Positions 34,374-45,684 of a stretch of DNA of 64,000 bases are shown one piece after another. The translations under genes were made by a program, and so were the position numbers. The stretch covers positions 15,138,150-15,202,149 of the forward strand of contig NC_079207.1 in NCBI RefSeq assembly GCF_026745355.1. The letters run 5' to 3'. Under the pieces are notes generated by a model. The model was not told the DNA's origin and made no database searches. It saw nothing but the letters and a program-made list of their open reading frames with translations. The first letter of the stretch is position 1. Every line of letters starts with the position of its first letter. The DNA is from Beta vulgaris subsp. vulgaris. Taxonomy: Eukaryota; Streptophyta; Magnoliopsida; Caryophyllales; Amaranthaceae.

Positions 34374-35259
34374 CACTGAGGAGGTGTTGGTTGGAGTTTG
34401 GACAAGGTTTTTCTTATTACCAGTAAAAAAATTTAGATATTAGTATTTGTTAATTGTTATTCATTTAAAAAATTTTCTAAAATCTTCAATGAATCCAAAT
34501 ACTAATGGCATTCACACGTAGTTAGGTAAAATATCAGCATAAATCTGATCGGATTTATTTCCACAAGTAATCAATATGACCGTTGTAAAATTATGGGTTA
34601 TTTAGGGTTGACATAAGAATCAAGTCGGATTGAGTTAAATTTGTGTTCGAGCCGATAATAAATGGGTCAAGAATTACTCAGCACAAATATAACCCATTTA
34701 ATTAATAGGTTGAAAAACTCAACCTCAATCTGAGCTATTTAATAAACGGGCTATTTGTATAACTCGTTTAACCTACTTAATCATAGTTACTATTATGTTG
34801 AAAAATAATTACTCTCTTAAATAGCTAAATGAGCAAGTTAAATATTGAAAATACGTACGTTTAAACTTTCCTAGAATAATGATGAGCTAAGAACAATTAT
34901 AACCTACTTTAACGATATTTTACTTTTTTTTAACCAAAATTTTAGATTTATTAAAATATGTTTCAAATATTTATAATTGTAAAAGAGGGTAGAGACCAAG
35001 TCCCTTTACACTTCACTTATACTTGTTCTATTTTTTAATAGTTGCAATGTTTTGCCTCTTAGCCTCTTACCCTTATCAATATATAACTTTGAACCTTAAT
35101 ATCTCTAATTATTCATTTTTGAAAATTATAAATTGAAATCTTGTAATTATATATTGAGATGAATCTAATAACATATTACATGTTAAAGTTTGTATCATAT
35201 ATAAATCACGAGTTTGCACTCAAAGTAATTATAGTAATAATGCAAAAGTCATAACATTA
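34374..35259. other. Intergenic DNA, no gene recognised
   Basis: AT-rich sequence. Around 34605-34760 words such as AACCCATTTAATTAATAGG resemble the interior of hAT-like elements, but I see no defined ends. Confidence 0.45.
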
Positions 35260-35268
35260 TAATTATTA

Positions 35269-35806
35269 GGATCCCGCTAACGGACGCCCTGGGAGCTAAA
35301 TAAGAAATGTATTGTTCTACTTAATCATTCATATTTATACAAAATAATAGAATAATACTTCCTCCGTTTCTAAATAAGTGCAACATTTGCATAGTGTTTA
35401 CTATTCACAGTTTGAACTTTAATTAGCTTTGGTGATTTACATTTTAGGAAAAACATAGTCATGTGGGATCTTGTTAGATTCGTCTGAATGTGAATTTTTT
35501 TGATATCAACTTTTTATAATTTTTACTTATTGATAATTGAAGATATTAATGGTTAAAATAATGCATTGGCAAACGTGAAAACAAGAAATGTTGCACTTAT
35601 TTAGAAACAGATGAAGTATATAATTTCAATGCAAAGCATTTAATGTTTTTCAAAAGGAAAGGGAAAAACATTTAATTCCAATGCAAAGCATTTAAATGCA
35701 TTGCATTGGAATTATAAATTATTATATTACTTTATATAAATATGAGTAATTAAATAGAACTATATATTTCTTATCTAGCATCCCGAGACGTCCGTTAGCT
35801 TTTGTC
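35269..35806. mobile_element. Mutator-like element with nested Stowaway MITE
   Basis: About 80-bp inverted arms carry GCTAACGGACG (left, from 35276) and CGTCCGTTAGC (right, to 35799) and continue through matching AAATAAGAAAT/ATTTCTTAT blocks. Exact 9-bp direct repeats TAATTATTA flank it (35260-35268 and 35807-35815). A Stowaway MITE sits in the middle. Without that MITE the element is about 280 bp. Confidence 0.72.
35358..35616. mobile_element. Stowaway MITE
   Basis: CTTCCTCCGTTTCTAAATAA at the left and TTATTTAGAAACAGATGAAG at the right are inverted partners, flanked by TA on both sides. 259 bp, non-coding, nested in the element at 35269-35806. Confidence 0.8.
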
Positions 35807-35815
35807 TAATTATTA

Positions 35816-36290
35816 ACACAGAGGAATTATAATAGGAATGATAAATTGGTCATTTGACGTGGCTGTTTTAAAATATTCTTTCCCAAATTTTTATAGAATC
35901 CATGTTTATCTTAAGCCAATTTCATCTTCCCGCTTCACGAAAAAAATCAGTTTCATTTAAAATTTTATTAGTCTTGCGCCAAAATTATATCAGCCAAACA
36001 GAATTCATCTTCATGCTTAACAAAATTCTCAATTTCTTTCCACAAATTATTAGGCTAGACCGCCTAATTATAATGTTAATATTAGGAGCCTAGCCCAAGC
36101 CCACATAGGTTTCCAACCCAAACCCACTTTAGCGCCCAAGCTAAACCAAAAAAAAAAGAAAAAAGAGAAAACATTAATCTATATAACTAGAAAACGAAGA
36201 CCAAATACAGCTTCAATGAATTCTCAACATTCTCTCTCTACATAAAATGAAAAACGGTGTATTAAATCTAGAATTCTCAACCCAAAATTT
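35816..36290. other. Intergenic DNA, no gene recognised
   Basis: AT-rich DNA with no motif-bearing frame. From about 36190 the sequence (AACATTCTCTCTCTACA) resembles a transcribed leader region for the duplicated module that follows, but no gene can be defined. Confidence 0.4.
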
Positions 36291-36298
36291 CATATTAT

Positions 36299-37165
36299 TT
36301 GCATAGAATTTCTTCTCAAATCATCGCTGCATATTATTTGCATATAATTTCTTCTCAAATCATCGCTGCATATTATTTTGAATTCTCTTCTCATATCAAG
36401 TTTTAGAATTTCGCGCTACAATTTCCAACTCAATCAAGGTATTTCCAGCTCAATTCTCTCTCTAGAAAATCAACAATCCTTTGAATTATGTGTTAGAATT
36501 TCGAATCATAAGTGAGATTTTCTTGGATTTTGAGATATTCGTATTACGTTTATATTTCATAATTTCGATTTTTAGTTACAATTTTGTATATTTCGTAGAT
36601 TTCACTTAGAATTATGTATGTGCATGTATTTTTGTTAAACAATCAGAACTTATGTTTGTAGGATGGATTATTCAATGTATGAAGGTTTGAAGAATTTTTA
36701 TCGGAGGATGCATCACATAATGAAATATAATCAGTTGATTCAATCATGAATAATCAACTTACAACTAGTTGATTCAATTTTTATGTAAGCAAATCACCGC
36801 TGCATATTATTTCGAATTCTCAGATCTTCTCATATCAAGTTTTGGAATTTTACGCTGCAATTTCCATCTCAATCAAGATATTTCTAGCTCAATTCTCTAT
36901 CTAGAAAAAAAAAACAGTACTTTGAAGTATGTGTTAATATTTCAAATTATAAGTGATATTTTCATAGATTTTGAGAAATTCGTATTTATGTTCATAATTC
37001 ATAATTTTGATTTTTAGTTACAATTTTGTATATTTTGTAGATTTCACTTAGAATTATGTGTAGCTATTTTGGTTGAATCATAAGAATTCATGTGTTGTAG
37101 GATGGATTATTCAACGTATGAAGGTTTTGAAGATTTTCTATTGAAGATTGTACAATCAGTTATTT
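36299..37165. repeat. Tandem duplication of a ~430-bp module
   Basis: The block from CATCGCTGCATATTATTTTG (36361) recurs from about 36794 with many substitutions, ending each time in GGATGGATTATTCAA and a short MDYS-type frame. A smaller duplication (TTTCTTCTCAAATCATCGCT) at 36309 and 36347 precedes it. It looks like repeated copies of a leader, intron and first exon. Confidence 0.75.
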
Positions 37166-37311
37166 CAATTTTGGATAATCAACTGCAACTAGTTGATTCC
37201 GATGTTGAAGAAGGGCTATATGCGTGATCTTGGTGTTGTGGAGGCTTTGTTTTCTAAGCTTGATGTTGCTGATTTAGAATCTGATTCTGTACATCCCACT
37301 ACAGTAAGTTC

Positions 37312-37467
37312 GTTGTTTTTGATCCTCTTCAGTGCAAAACCAAGGGAAGAAGTGTGAGGCCAAAGTCAAGGATTGAGAAAAGAAAAAGTCAAGGCGATAA
37401 ATCTGCTGTTGTTTCTAATGCAGCAAAGGAGTTTGTTGCTTGCCCTCCTCGTGCTATATTGTTGTAG
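37312..37467 (+). pseudogene. Possible FAR1-like (MULE-derived) protein C-terminal fragment
   Basis: The frame contains FDPLQCKTKGRSVRPKSR followed by a lysine-rich stretch and ends in a stop at the TAG before 37468. The DP...KTKGR pattern resembles the tail of plant FAR1-related proteins, just before their zinc-binding end, which is absent here. Upstream frames from the duplicated module are broken. This is a weak, motif-level match only. Confidence 0.3.
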
Positions 37468-38438
37468 TTTCTTGAATGATTATAGTTGTCACATGATGAT
37501 TTATGTTGGTGACACAATGGTTGTTGTTGGCCACTTATTATTTTCTTAACATTTAGGAACCCACACATGTAATTGGAGTGACATTTTGTTCGTGATTATG
37601 GTAATAAATACATTTGGTTCTTTCCTTTTCACATTTGAAGTTTCTCTGTTATTATTATATATTTTGTCATTTAATTTCTTAAATATTTAGTAAATAGATT
37701 AAAGTAGGCACCAATTAGCTTAAATTAGGTACCAAGTGAATTTAAATAGTCACTTATTGAAATATATTAGATGTCCATCTTTGTGTTTTTTAAGTTAAAG
37801 TAATCAGCAAATGAATAAGTGACTAATTTGAATAAGCATCAAATGGATTAAAGTAGTCTCTAATCTGATGAAATCTAAAGGCAGCATGAAATAGTGACTA
37901 ATTGGCTTCTCATGGTCTCTAATTGACATATAACAGTCACTTAAGAACATAAAACTTACTGATCAACATAACTTGTAATTAGAACCTAAAGTTGAGTACC
38001 ACTTAGCATAATTTTGCAAAATAACAAACCAATGGTAATTGTTTTCTTTGTACTTCTACTAATTACACAAAGTTCTACTTTTGTTCAAAACTAATTAATC
38101 ATCATTGTTAGTAACCAAAACAGTTTTTGTTCAAACTACTTTCTTGGAAAGAATCTAGTTGTTGGTCTCGATTCCTTCACAGGAGAGTTTTGCTTTGTGG
38201 GAGATGGTTTTTGCAGCTTTTGCAGAACTACAGTGATTGTGTTGGGTATGTCTTGGTATCTTTTCGATCTCCTGCAAAATGCTGAATTAGCTTCATCTAC
38301 TTGCTTGGTGGGAATTTGAGGTTGTTGTTTTTGTGGCTGTGGAATCAGATTATACAGCAAATTCATTTACTTTGAAAACCAAATGATTCAAATGCTTACA
38401 CAACCTCACTGTCATGCTCTTTTACGCACTTTGAACAT
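37468..38438. other. Intergenic DNA, no gene recognised
   Basis: AT-rich sequence with repeated phrases of AATTAG and AAATAGTGACTAATT type at 37690-37930 that look like a degenerate short repeat. No gene. Confidence 0.45.
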
Positions 38439-38948
38439 ATGTTCATGCCACTTGTGGCCAAGGTATTCTACTCAATGCTACTGGTCCTATATAACTTCAG
38501 GCCTATTGGCTCATGTCCTGATTCTAGGCGCTCAGTTTCAGGCCATTTAATGATGCTTGGCAACTCTCCCATAAGTTGGAAATCAAAGAAGCAACAAACA
38601 GTGTCCAAATCATCTTCAGAAGTTGAGTACAGGGCCATGGATGCTGCTTCTTCAGAAGTTACTTGGCTTGTTAGTCTTCTTACTGAACTTGGTATTACTC
38701 AACTTCAACCAATTTAGTTACATTGTGACAATCAATCAGCCATTTACATAGCTAAAAACCCAGTTTTTCACGACCGTATAAAACATATTGCTATTGATTG
38801 CCACTTCACCAGAGATAAGATATTAGAAGGTCTCATTCAACTTACTTACTTACCTACCAAATCTCTGCTTGAAGACATCTTCACTAAAATCTTACCCTCC
38901 TCTTAGCACAACCTTATCTTATCCAAGCTTGGCTTGGTTACACCCCCA
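38439..38948 (+). pseudogene. Ty1/copia RNase H fragment
   Basis: Frames contain PDSRRSVSGHLMMLG, SWKSKKQQTVSKSSSEVEYR and, after a stop at about 38716, LHCDNQSAIYIAKNPVFHDR and HFTRDKILEG, the classic copia RNase H sequence near the element's 3' end. A frameshift before PDSRRS and the stop show it is dead. No upstream RT or integrase is present. Confidence 0.88.
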
Positions 38949-39252
38949 AGCTTGAGGGGGGATGTTGGAGCTATCCCTAATGCTACTACACAATGAAGTG
39001 CATCACACTGGATAACTTCTACTGAGTCACACTTGATTATTTATCCTCTAACTAATGTCGTTAGTTAATTTGTGATACTTGTCAGCTGTGCAAGGCCAAG
39101 TTAATGTAATCATATTTATTTCTTTTTCCCTAGATTCATTGTAATAGTTACTATAAATAGAGAGATTCTAAGCTGCTGTAATAATCATTTAGAAATAAAC
39201 CTTACCCTTAAACCCTCTACTTTTCTCTCTATTCTTTTCTCTCAAAATATGA
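38949..39252 (+). repeat. Polypurine tract and 3' LTR of the copia fragment
   Basis: The purine-rich AGCTTGAGGGGGGA leads directly into TGTTGGAGCTATCCC at 38963, the standard copia LTR start. A TATA-like ACTATAAATAGAGAG lies at about 39148-39162. The LTR probably ends near 39252 (ATGAACA). No 5' LTR is found, so no TSD can be tested. Confidence 0.75.
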
Positions 39253-40020
39253 ACAAAGTTCAGTAGTTTCATCTTACATGATGATGGATTAATCTACTTT
39301 ATAACACTTTGAGGATGTAGATGTGTAAGAGTGTGTTTGTCTGACAAAATATTAAGGGGGTTTTCCCACTTTCCTTTGCTTGGTTTGTAAAAGGTGATAA
39401 ACAGTTTTCAAACCGGTGGAAATTGAAAAATAATTTTTTATAGTAATGGAAAACATTTTTCTGCTCAAAAAAAGGAAAACATATTTTCCTTCTCAAATAA
39501 GAAAAATATATTTTCCTTTCTATTCTTCACCTACCTCCCATCCACCCCCCATTCCATTGGAAAATATCTAAGGAGAATCATTTTTCATTGGAGATGTTTT
39601 TCGTCCAATCAAAAGAAGCCTACATGTAATAACTAATAAGTTCGATCAAACAAGTGCAATGTGTCTGTCCCAACAAGGCAAATGTGATATGGAATATTAA
39701 CGAACGGTAGGGTATCTAGTCCTTGAAGTCTTGAAGGAGTACAAATTGTTCTAAAATAACGTTAACTATTCTCAGGATTAAAGGTATGTTCTCTCCACCT
39801 TATCTTTTTTAGTTTTTACTTTTCTTAACCATTATGAACTTTTTGTATTCTTTTTAAACTTTTCTTATTTAATCTAAACTTTTCTTATTATTTCTAGACT
39901 TTTCTTGATTTTTCTTATGTTTTATGAAAATAAGGAAAAATATGATCAATAGAAAAAACCCTAAGAGAATTGGATTGTGATGTAGTAAAAATACTACGAG
40001 ACATTAGTCCTCGCCATATC
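39253..40020. other. Intergenic DNA, no gene recognised
   Basis: AT-rich DNA with TTTTCTTATT-type repeats around 39820-39930. No gene or defined element. Confidence 0.45.
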
Positions 40021-40024
40021 AAGC

Positions 40025-40220
40025 TATACATCTACCAAGGACCCTTGGGTACAATGGTATGGTTTCTTATCTCTCACATGTAAGACTAAGGTTCAAATCT
40101 TTGTGGAACCAACAATTTCAATATTGTTTGGAGGGGGGGAGGGGGGGTTTGAGGCTTGTTGGGCCTCTAGGTGAGTGACCCTGTGCAACGACAGCACCTA
40201 GGAAATTCTTCTTATCATGG
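40025..40220 (+). mobile_element. tRNA-derived SINE-like sequence
   Basis: Box-A-like TGGGTACAATGGTATGG is followed by box-B-like AGGTTCAAATCTTTG about 35 bp later, the spacing of tRNA-derived SINEs. A G run at 40131-40147 and a GC-richer tail follow. Boundaries approximate. Confidence 0.4.
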
Positions 40221-40278
40221 GGTTCCCGAAAGAGGGGCCAAAGATATATATCAAGCTACACATCTATAAATACAAGTA

Positions 40279-40698
40279 GGGATGACGATTTACTCCGAAT
40301 CCAATTCAGACTTGATCTAACCAAAAAATTCCAATCTGAATTCGAGAATGTGAAAATCTCATTCGAGTCCTCTGAGAAATGAAAAATCTGACAAATCGAC
40401 CAGAATCTGACTACTAATGCCACCTTATCAGCTTATAAACTCGATCTACATTAGAATAAAACAATTATATTAATATATTATTATAAAACAAGTAATATAT
40501 TGTACAGTTATATTATCAAACACTCACTTTTGTGATCTTAAGTAATAAAATAGTCCATGTCATTTACGAGGCAGATTAGACGGACATAAGTCTTAAGTTT
40601 ATTTCGAGTCCGGACGACCCGAATAACATCTGAATAAAGCTGGGTCAAATACGAAGTTTTTAAAATTCAGCCTGATTGGATCCGTTGCCATTCCCAAT
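40279..40698. mobile_element. Degenerate hAT-like element
   Basis: Left TAGGGATGACGATTTACTCC and right (reverse complement) TTGGGAATGGCAACGGATCC are recognisably inverted, with TAGGGATGGCAA-type ends known from plant hAT elements. No 8-bp duplication is preserved. Non-coding. Confidence 0.45.
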
Positions 40699-41492
40699 CA
40701 CAAATCACGGAGACAAAAAGGAGGGGCACTAATGTTCAAAATCATAATTCGGTTTCAGAATGCACTTTAAACATCAACCTAGCGAGACTTGATGTTTTCC
40801 CTGAAACTAACGACAAAATATCCGCGTATCCAAATGATTACATGTAACAGCACACAATGGGGGCTACAGCAAGTCAGCAACCCCTGAATACAATGTGTAC
40901 CATGATTGTTTGATTTATTAGTTCATCAAACACTTTAGTACAGTATTTAGAAGTTTATACGGGTTATTATGTGTAATTTTCTTCTTTGTAAATCAACTTA
41001 ATCTTGTGATATTAACTAATAAAATGTGTTTAATTGCAAATGAGATCGTAAGAGATCAAGAATTCATGGTTAAGTGAGCAAAACCAAGTGTTCTAAGATC
41101 TGGAGAAAACGCTCTTCCAAATCAAACCCTCACGATAAAAAAGACACTCAGATATCGAACCTCTCCCCCACTCCTCGGTGTGGTTGAATATGAAGGAAGC
41201 TTAAACAAGGACCCATCATTGAATGCAAGCTTTTTTGAGCTGATAGTCCATTCTCCAAATCTTGATCCATCAAAACTCCTTGATGGATATAGATAATGAT
41301 GATCAAGCGAAAGAATTTGCGTATTTGTACCCATCGCCCATCGCACTTGGAGATTGGATTAAATATCAGAAGAAATTGAAGTTGATTAAAGAACTCAAAA
41401 AGAAACATAATCAACTAAGAAATTTCAATGGTTAGAATTGAAAATGCAATAATATAAAGAGATCAGGAAAAATCAAATCAATTGCAAACTCT
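40699..41492. other. Intergenic DNA, no gene recognised
   Basis: Two overlapping - strand open frames (41122-41414) lack family motifs and splice context. I see no defined element here. Confidence 0.45.
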
Positions 41493-41757
41493 GAGCTTGT
41501 TTGGTTAATCTTCAAATGCATGGAAAATTATAATTCCTAGGAAGTAAATATATGTTGTTGTTTGGTTGGCAAAAACATTATTTCGTACAAAAGGGAGGAA
41601 ATAACTTATCTAGGCCTCCCTAGGTAAGTGAAAATTTTCATAGGAAATATAATTTCTCATGCTCAACCAAACAAAAAAATGTACTTCCTAGTAAATAAAA
41701 TTTCATGGGCAATGCAAATCATGGAAAGTTATACTTCCCAACTTCAACCAAACGAGC
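41493..41757. mobile_element. MITE with GAGCTTGTTTGGTT ends
   Basis: GAGCTTGTTTGGTT at the left and AACCAAACGAGCTT at the right are inverted partners, with internal subrepeats of AATTCCTAGGAAGTAA type and their inversions. The target duplication is unclear, so superfamily is open (hAT or Harbinger). Confidence 0.55.
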
Positions 41758-42682
41758 TTTATCTGACAAGTAAAAATATATTTGAAGAAATTGTTGATGA
41801 TTCCAAGATATTCATATGAATCATTGATAAAAATTGACGAACTGACACCAAATTGATCCTACAAGTTATAAAAATTTGAAGAAGTCCTCCAAATATCCTA
41901 TAACTGCTGTAAGAATATCATACAAAGTATGCACTACATGCTTGGAGTGTGCTTAAGATGCTGCCATCGAAGTTCTCATACAGTGCAAATAAACATCACT
42001 GAAATTCAAAGCTCACAAACACTGCAATAAACATGATTTGACATGAACATGACACCATAACTTAGTTCCATACAAACTACGCAATGAATCTTTGGATGGT
42101 GCTTAAGATGCTGCCATCACAGCACTCAAACACTGCAATTAGAGCAGCATAAATCAAGAACAAAAACAGTTAAATCGATAAGCCAACATCAGTTCATCAC
42201 CGAAATTGGCTGCTGCTATTACAAATAAAAAAAACAAACTTTTTTTTTGGCTGATTAGAATTACTACGCTAGTCACTATAGGTGCCTGAGTTACCCTCGG
42301 ACTTTTAACATATACCAAAAGTTCTACAATGCTAAGCCTCTAAAACCAGCCTAGTTTAACAGTCACGACTTACAAATAAAACCTTATATTAACAACCATT
42401 TATGCTCAAGAAAAAAAAAAAGAAACAGAGGAAGCAACATCAACAATTGACACGCTCTGCCTCTCAGTTTGCTTAAGGTAAAGGCACCTTTCATGTCATA
42501 TATATGCTTTCCCAGACTACCCAAAGTCTGCCCTATCATGATTAACATTATCAGGCCTCAGAAATGGCTCCATTTGATAGGAAACCTGTACAATTGATTT
42601 TACTACATACAACAATTTCAGCAAGTACCTACTTTTCAATTCAATTGGGAGAGGCAAATACGAGAACTGCAAGGGAGTACCT
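41758..42682. other. 3' flank of the BEH2-like gene
   Basis: Contains two copies of a TGCTTAAGATGCTGCCATC-type phrase (41951 and 42101), a diverged direct repeat. The part next to 42683 probably includes the 3' UTR of the - strand gene. No other gene. Confidence 0.5.
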
Positions 42683-44171
42683 TCAGCATCTAGCCTTGGC
42701 ACTTCCAAGTGTAAGCTCCAAATCATCCACACCCACTTCATGTATTCTCTCACCTTCCCAAGCCATAACAGCAGCACCGTTTCCAAACTCAAATTCGGGA
42801 CCATGTCCTCTCTCCATAGCACCTCCCCAACCTAGAGCAACAGACCCATTAAGTGCGCCCTGCATAGAACTCCTCTGGGCAACAGCTTGTTTTACAAGAT
42901 TGAATGTAGGAGAAGATGGAGAACCTAAGGTGGCCCCTGTCTGGAAGCTCACCCACCTACCAGAATCAACAGTAGAAGCATCGGATTCATCACATTCCGG
43001 TATAGTAGGGGTAATGTTGTTCCGGCGTGTAGGGCTTGATGGGGCAGAAACAGCAAAAGCTGTGTGGTGAGCAGATTGTTGAGAGCCAGAACCATTTGAA
43101 TTCGACAAGGATTCCCAGTCCGCTTTACGCTTGGAGCTCCTAGATGTCGGGGAAGAGAGCGGAGGAGTTACAGGGGCACTACTTGATATACGAATAGGCG
43201 GCAGATTCGTAGGAATAGAAGCCAAATTGCGAAGGAAAGGGAGCAAGTAATTCGAGGGGTTTGAGTCATAACGCGAAGGACTTGGGAAGGAAGATGATGT
43301 TGGGCTGGCATGGTATGAAGGTATAGGGCTGGGGTATGCTGATGATTGTGGACTCTGCTGAAGAGACGAACACGCGCTAATGTTGGCTGATGTGCCCGCC
43401 ATATCCATTGGAGGTGGGTTGCATCCCTGAAATGCAACTACATTAGCACAGAGTACATTTACAAAACTATCTGAATCTCCATTAAATTCACAGAACGGCC
43501 AACCACATCAGAAATTCAGAATCACAATACTTTGCTACAGATCAGTTCACAGAATAGCATAAACAAGTCAATGAGTAAAAACAAAGATATTAATGTGCAA
43601 AACTAAGAAAATCAGCCTTGGTTTAAAATTGATTGAAATCAACACATTAGTTTTATGATATTATTTGCAAGAGTCAAGGACGGAAAAAATTGTGAATCTA
43701 ACCAAGCAGAAATGCAGAATAGAATAGATATAGAAATTAGAAATCAGAAATCAAGACTTTTGTAAACAGATAATATTGAAGAAATAAACTTCAAGTGAAT
43801 CCAATTGAAACCCAGAAATGAATTTGGGATCTTAAGATAGCATTCCCTCTAAAATTGCATAGAAAGATGAAATCCACCTAAAATCAAACAATTGAAATCA
43901 GATCTATAAACAGAAAAGTAGCAATCAGATCAAAAAGAAAGAAAAGAAAAACCTTGCGATAAGTAGTGCCATCTTCTTCAACAATCCAACCAGCTTCTCT
44001 ACAAAGAGCTTTCAAAACCTCGTTATTATCGCAGTGTTTAGGAAGCTTATAACTACCCTGAGCTCGAAGACCAGTGAAGATCTTAGCAGCAATAGCTCGT
44101 CTTCTTCTCTCCCTTTTCTTGTTGTTTTCTCTCTCTTTCCAAGTAGGTAATCTTCCTGTTGCTCCGCCCAT
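42683..44171 (-). CDS. BEH2: BES1/BZR1 family transcription factor (BEH2-like)
   Basis: Plant-specific brassinosteroid-response regulator, nuclear. Two exons: 44171-43953 (73 codons) and 43426-42683 (247 codons plus TGA), GT-AG intron of 526 bp, 320 residues in all, close to Arabidopsis BEH2. Exon 1 encodes the atypical bHLH DNA-binding region with [20 protein letters not shown] and [16 protein letters not shown]. Exon 2 is serine-rich with many SxxxS/T sites of the kind used by BIN2/GSK3 kinases ([22 protein letters not shown]), a PEST-like [12 protein letters not shown] (about 213-224) that in BZR1 binds the PP2A phosphatase, a [10 protein letters not shown] motif and a C-terminal LELTLG EAR-type repressor motif (309-314). 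The exon break after TTYRK is the conserved family position. Known family role: binding BRRE/E-box promoters under brassinosteroid control. The BEH2 assignment over other paralogues rests on the exon 2 motifs and is likely rather than certain. Confidence 0.95.
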
Positions 44172-45684
44172 TATTTTCTCTCTCCTCGCCTCAGACACAC
44201 ACAAACAAAGAATGCTTATTATTCACTTTCTCTCTCTTTCCAAGTCTCTATTGTTTGGGGGGTACTGCTGAAAAAGCGTGTGGGTTGTCTAAGTGATGCT
44301 GCCTAGTGCCTGCCTTGGTGCGTGCGTTGCGTGGGTTTCTTTTCTCTCTCCTCTTTTCTTTAGTGTTGAGTGTTTGAGTATTGAGTCTTCTCTATTTTAG
44401 TTGGCAGAGGGAGAGGCAGTTAGACAATCGTGACAGGCTGCTCACGAGGAGAATGCCTCTCCACAATACTCCTCGCCCCACTTTTTGACCTTTTTCTTTT
44501 CTTTATTGAGGGGATATTTTTGTAAGTAAATGAGGAAATAGATATAATAAGGGGATTTGTTGGAATGAGGACCTTTTACAAAACAAAATGGAGTATTGTA
44601 TTACTACTACTAGGATTCTTATTACAGTACTTACAACTTGTAGCTCGTGGGTTTATTATCCAAGATTCCCTTACCCCTCTTTTTTCAACGTCTAGATGGT
44701 GTACACGCTAGTACATAGAATATAGTGTGCACATGTACATTGATAATAAGCCAAATATACATGGATTACAAGCCGATACATAGGTACATGGATACCAAGC
44801 CAAATGAACATATGTACATCTTTGTTGTTACATGTTCATTGGTATTCTTCTTTGTGTTCATAATCTAGTCATTCATGTTAATCGTGCGTATGGTTCTCAT
44901 CATACAATGTGTTTGAAGGTTGTATTTTACAATGAACAAGGAGAAAAATCTAGAAATGAATCTCCTTAAACAAGTATGTGAATGAATCTAACTTCATTTC
45001 ATACGTGACATCTTCCTATATATACTAGGGAAGATTTACAAAAGAAAAAATTGAGATCACGCAACCATTTACATAAGAAGGCACGCAACATTTAACAAAA
45101 CAAGTGCCTCGTCAGGCAAACTAACGAACTTGGAGCTTGCACTCCCCTGTGGAGCGAGTGCTCCAAAGAGGAGCAAACGCTCCTCCATGGAGCAAGCGCT
45201 CCATAGAGAAATTGGTTCAAATTCCAATTACTTGACAGCTCTAAGCATGCGATCTACTGAGAGCGAGCCCTCTATTAATTTTTCTTTTTGTTATATTTCT
45301 TCTTTCTCACTATGTTTCATCACAACACAACATTGAAACATAATCATCATATATCATCAACGAACACATTTTACTATAAGTGTTTCAACACTAATTTAGG
45401 CTCCTTTTCTTTCCCCCAATTTATGGGTTGGATTGTTATATGTTTATAATGTATAGTTTGTAAAATAGGAGTAATGCAATATTTTTATGTGTAAAATTGA
45501 ATGATTGTTTGTCAATTTTTTTTGGTGGTTGTTAGTTAATGTTGTGTGTGTGTGTGTGTGTTTGACTTGGCTGATATGACCAATTTTCTTTTTCTTATCA
45601 ATTGTTTATATCGGTTGTTTATTGATTGATAAAAATTGTTGGTGACGAATAATTCATGTAAAGTAAAATTAAAGGGAAAATCGT
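44172..45684. other. Upstream flank of the BEH2-like gene, with short palindromic repeat
   Basis: 44172-44460 is rich in CTCTCTC-type DNA on the + strand and should hold the 5' leader and promoter of the - strand gene; I cannot place a TATA box with confidence. At 45130-45215 a set of GGAGCAAGCGCTCC-type palindromes (GAGCGAGTGCTCC, GGAGCAAACGCTCC, GGAGCAAGCGCTCC) stands in series. A TG dinucleotide run lies at 45543-45561. No other gene. Confidence 0.5.

Noticed and set aside
36299..37165. CRISPR-like or satellite array
   Set aside because: Only two large diverged copies, no short repeat-spacer pattern; the DNA is plant nuclear.
42517..43070. Overlapping frames on both strands near the BEH2-like gene
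   Set aside because: They are shadows of the second exon, which alone continues the conserved protein.
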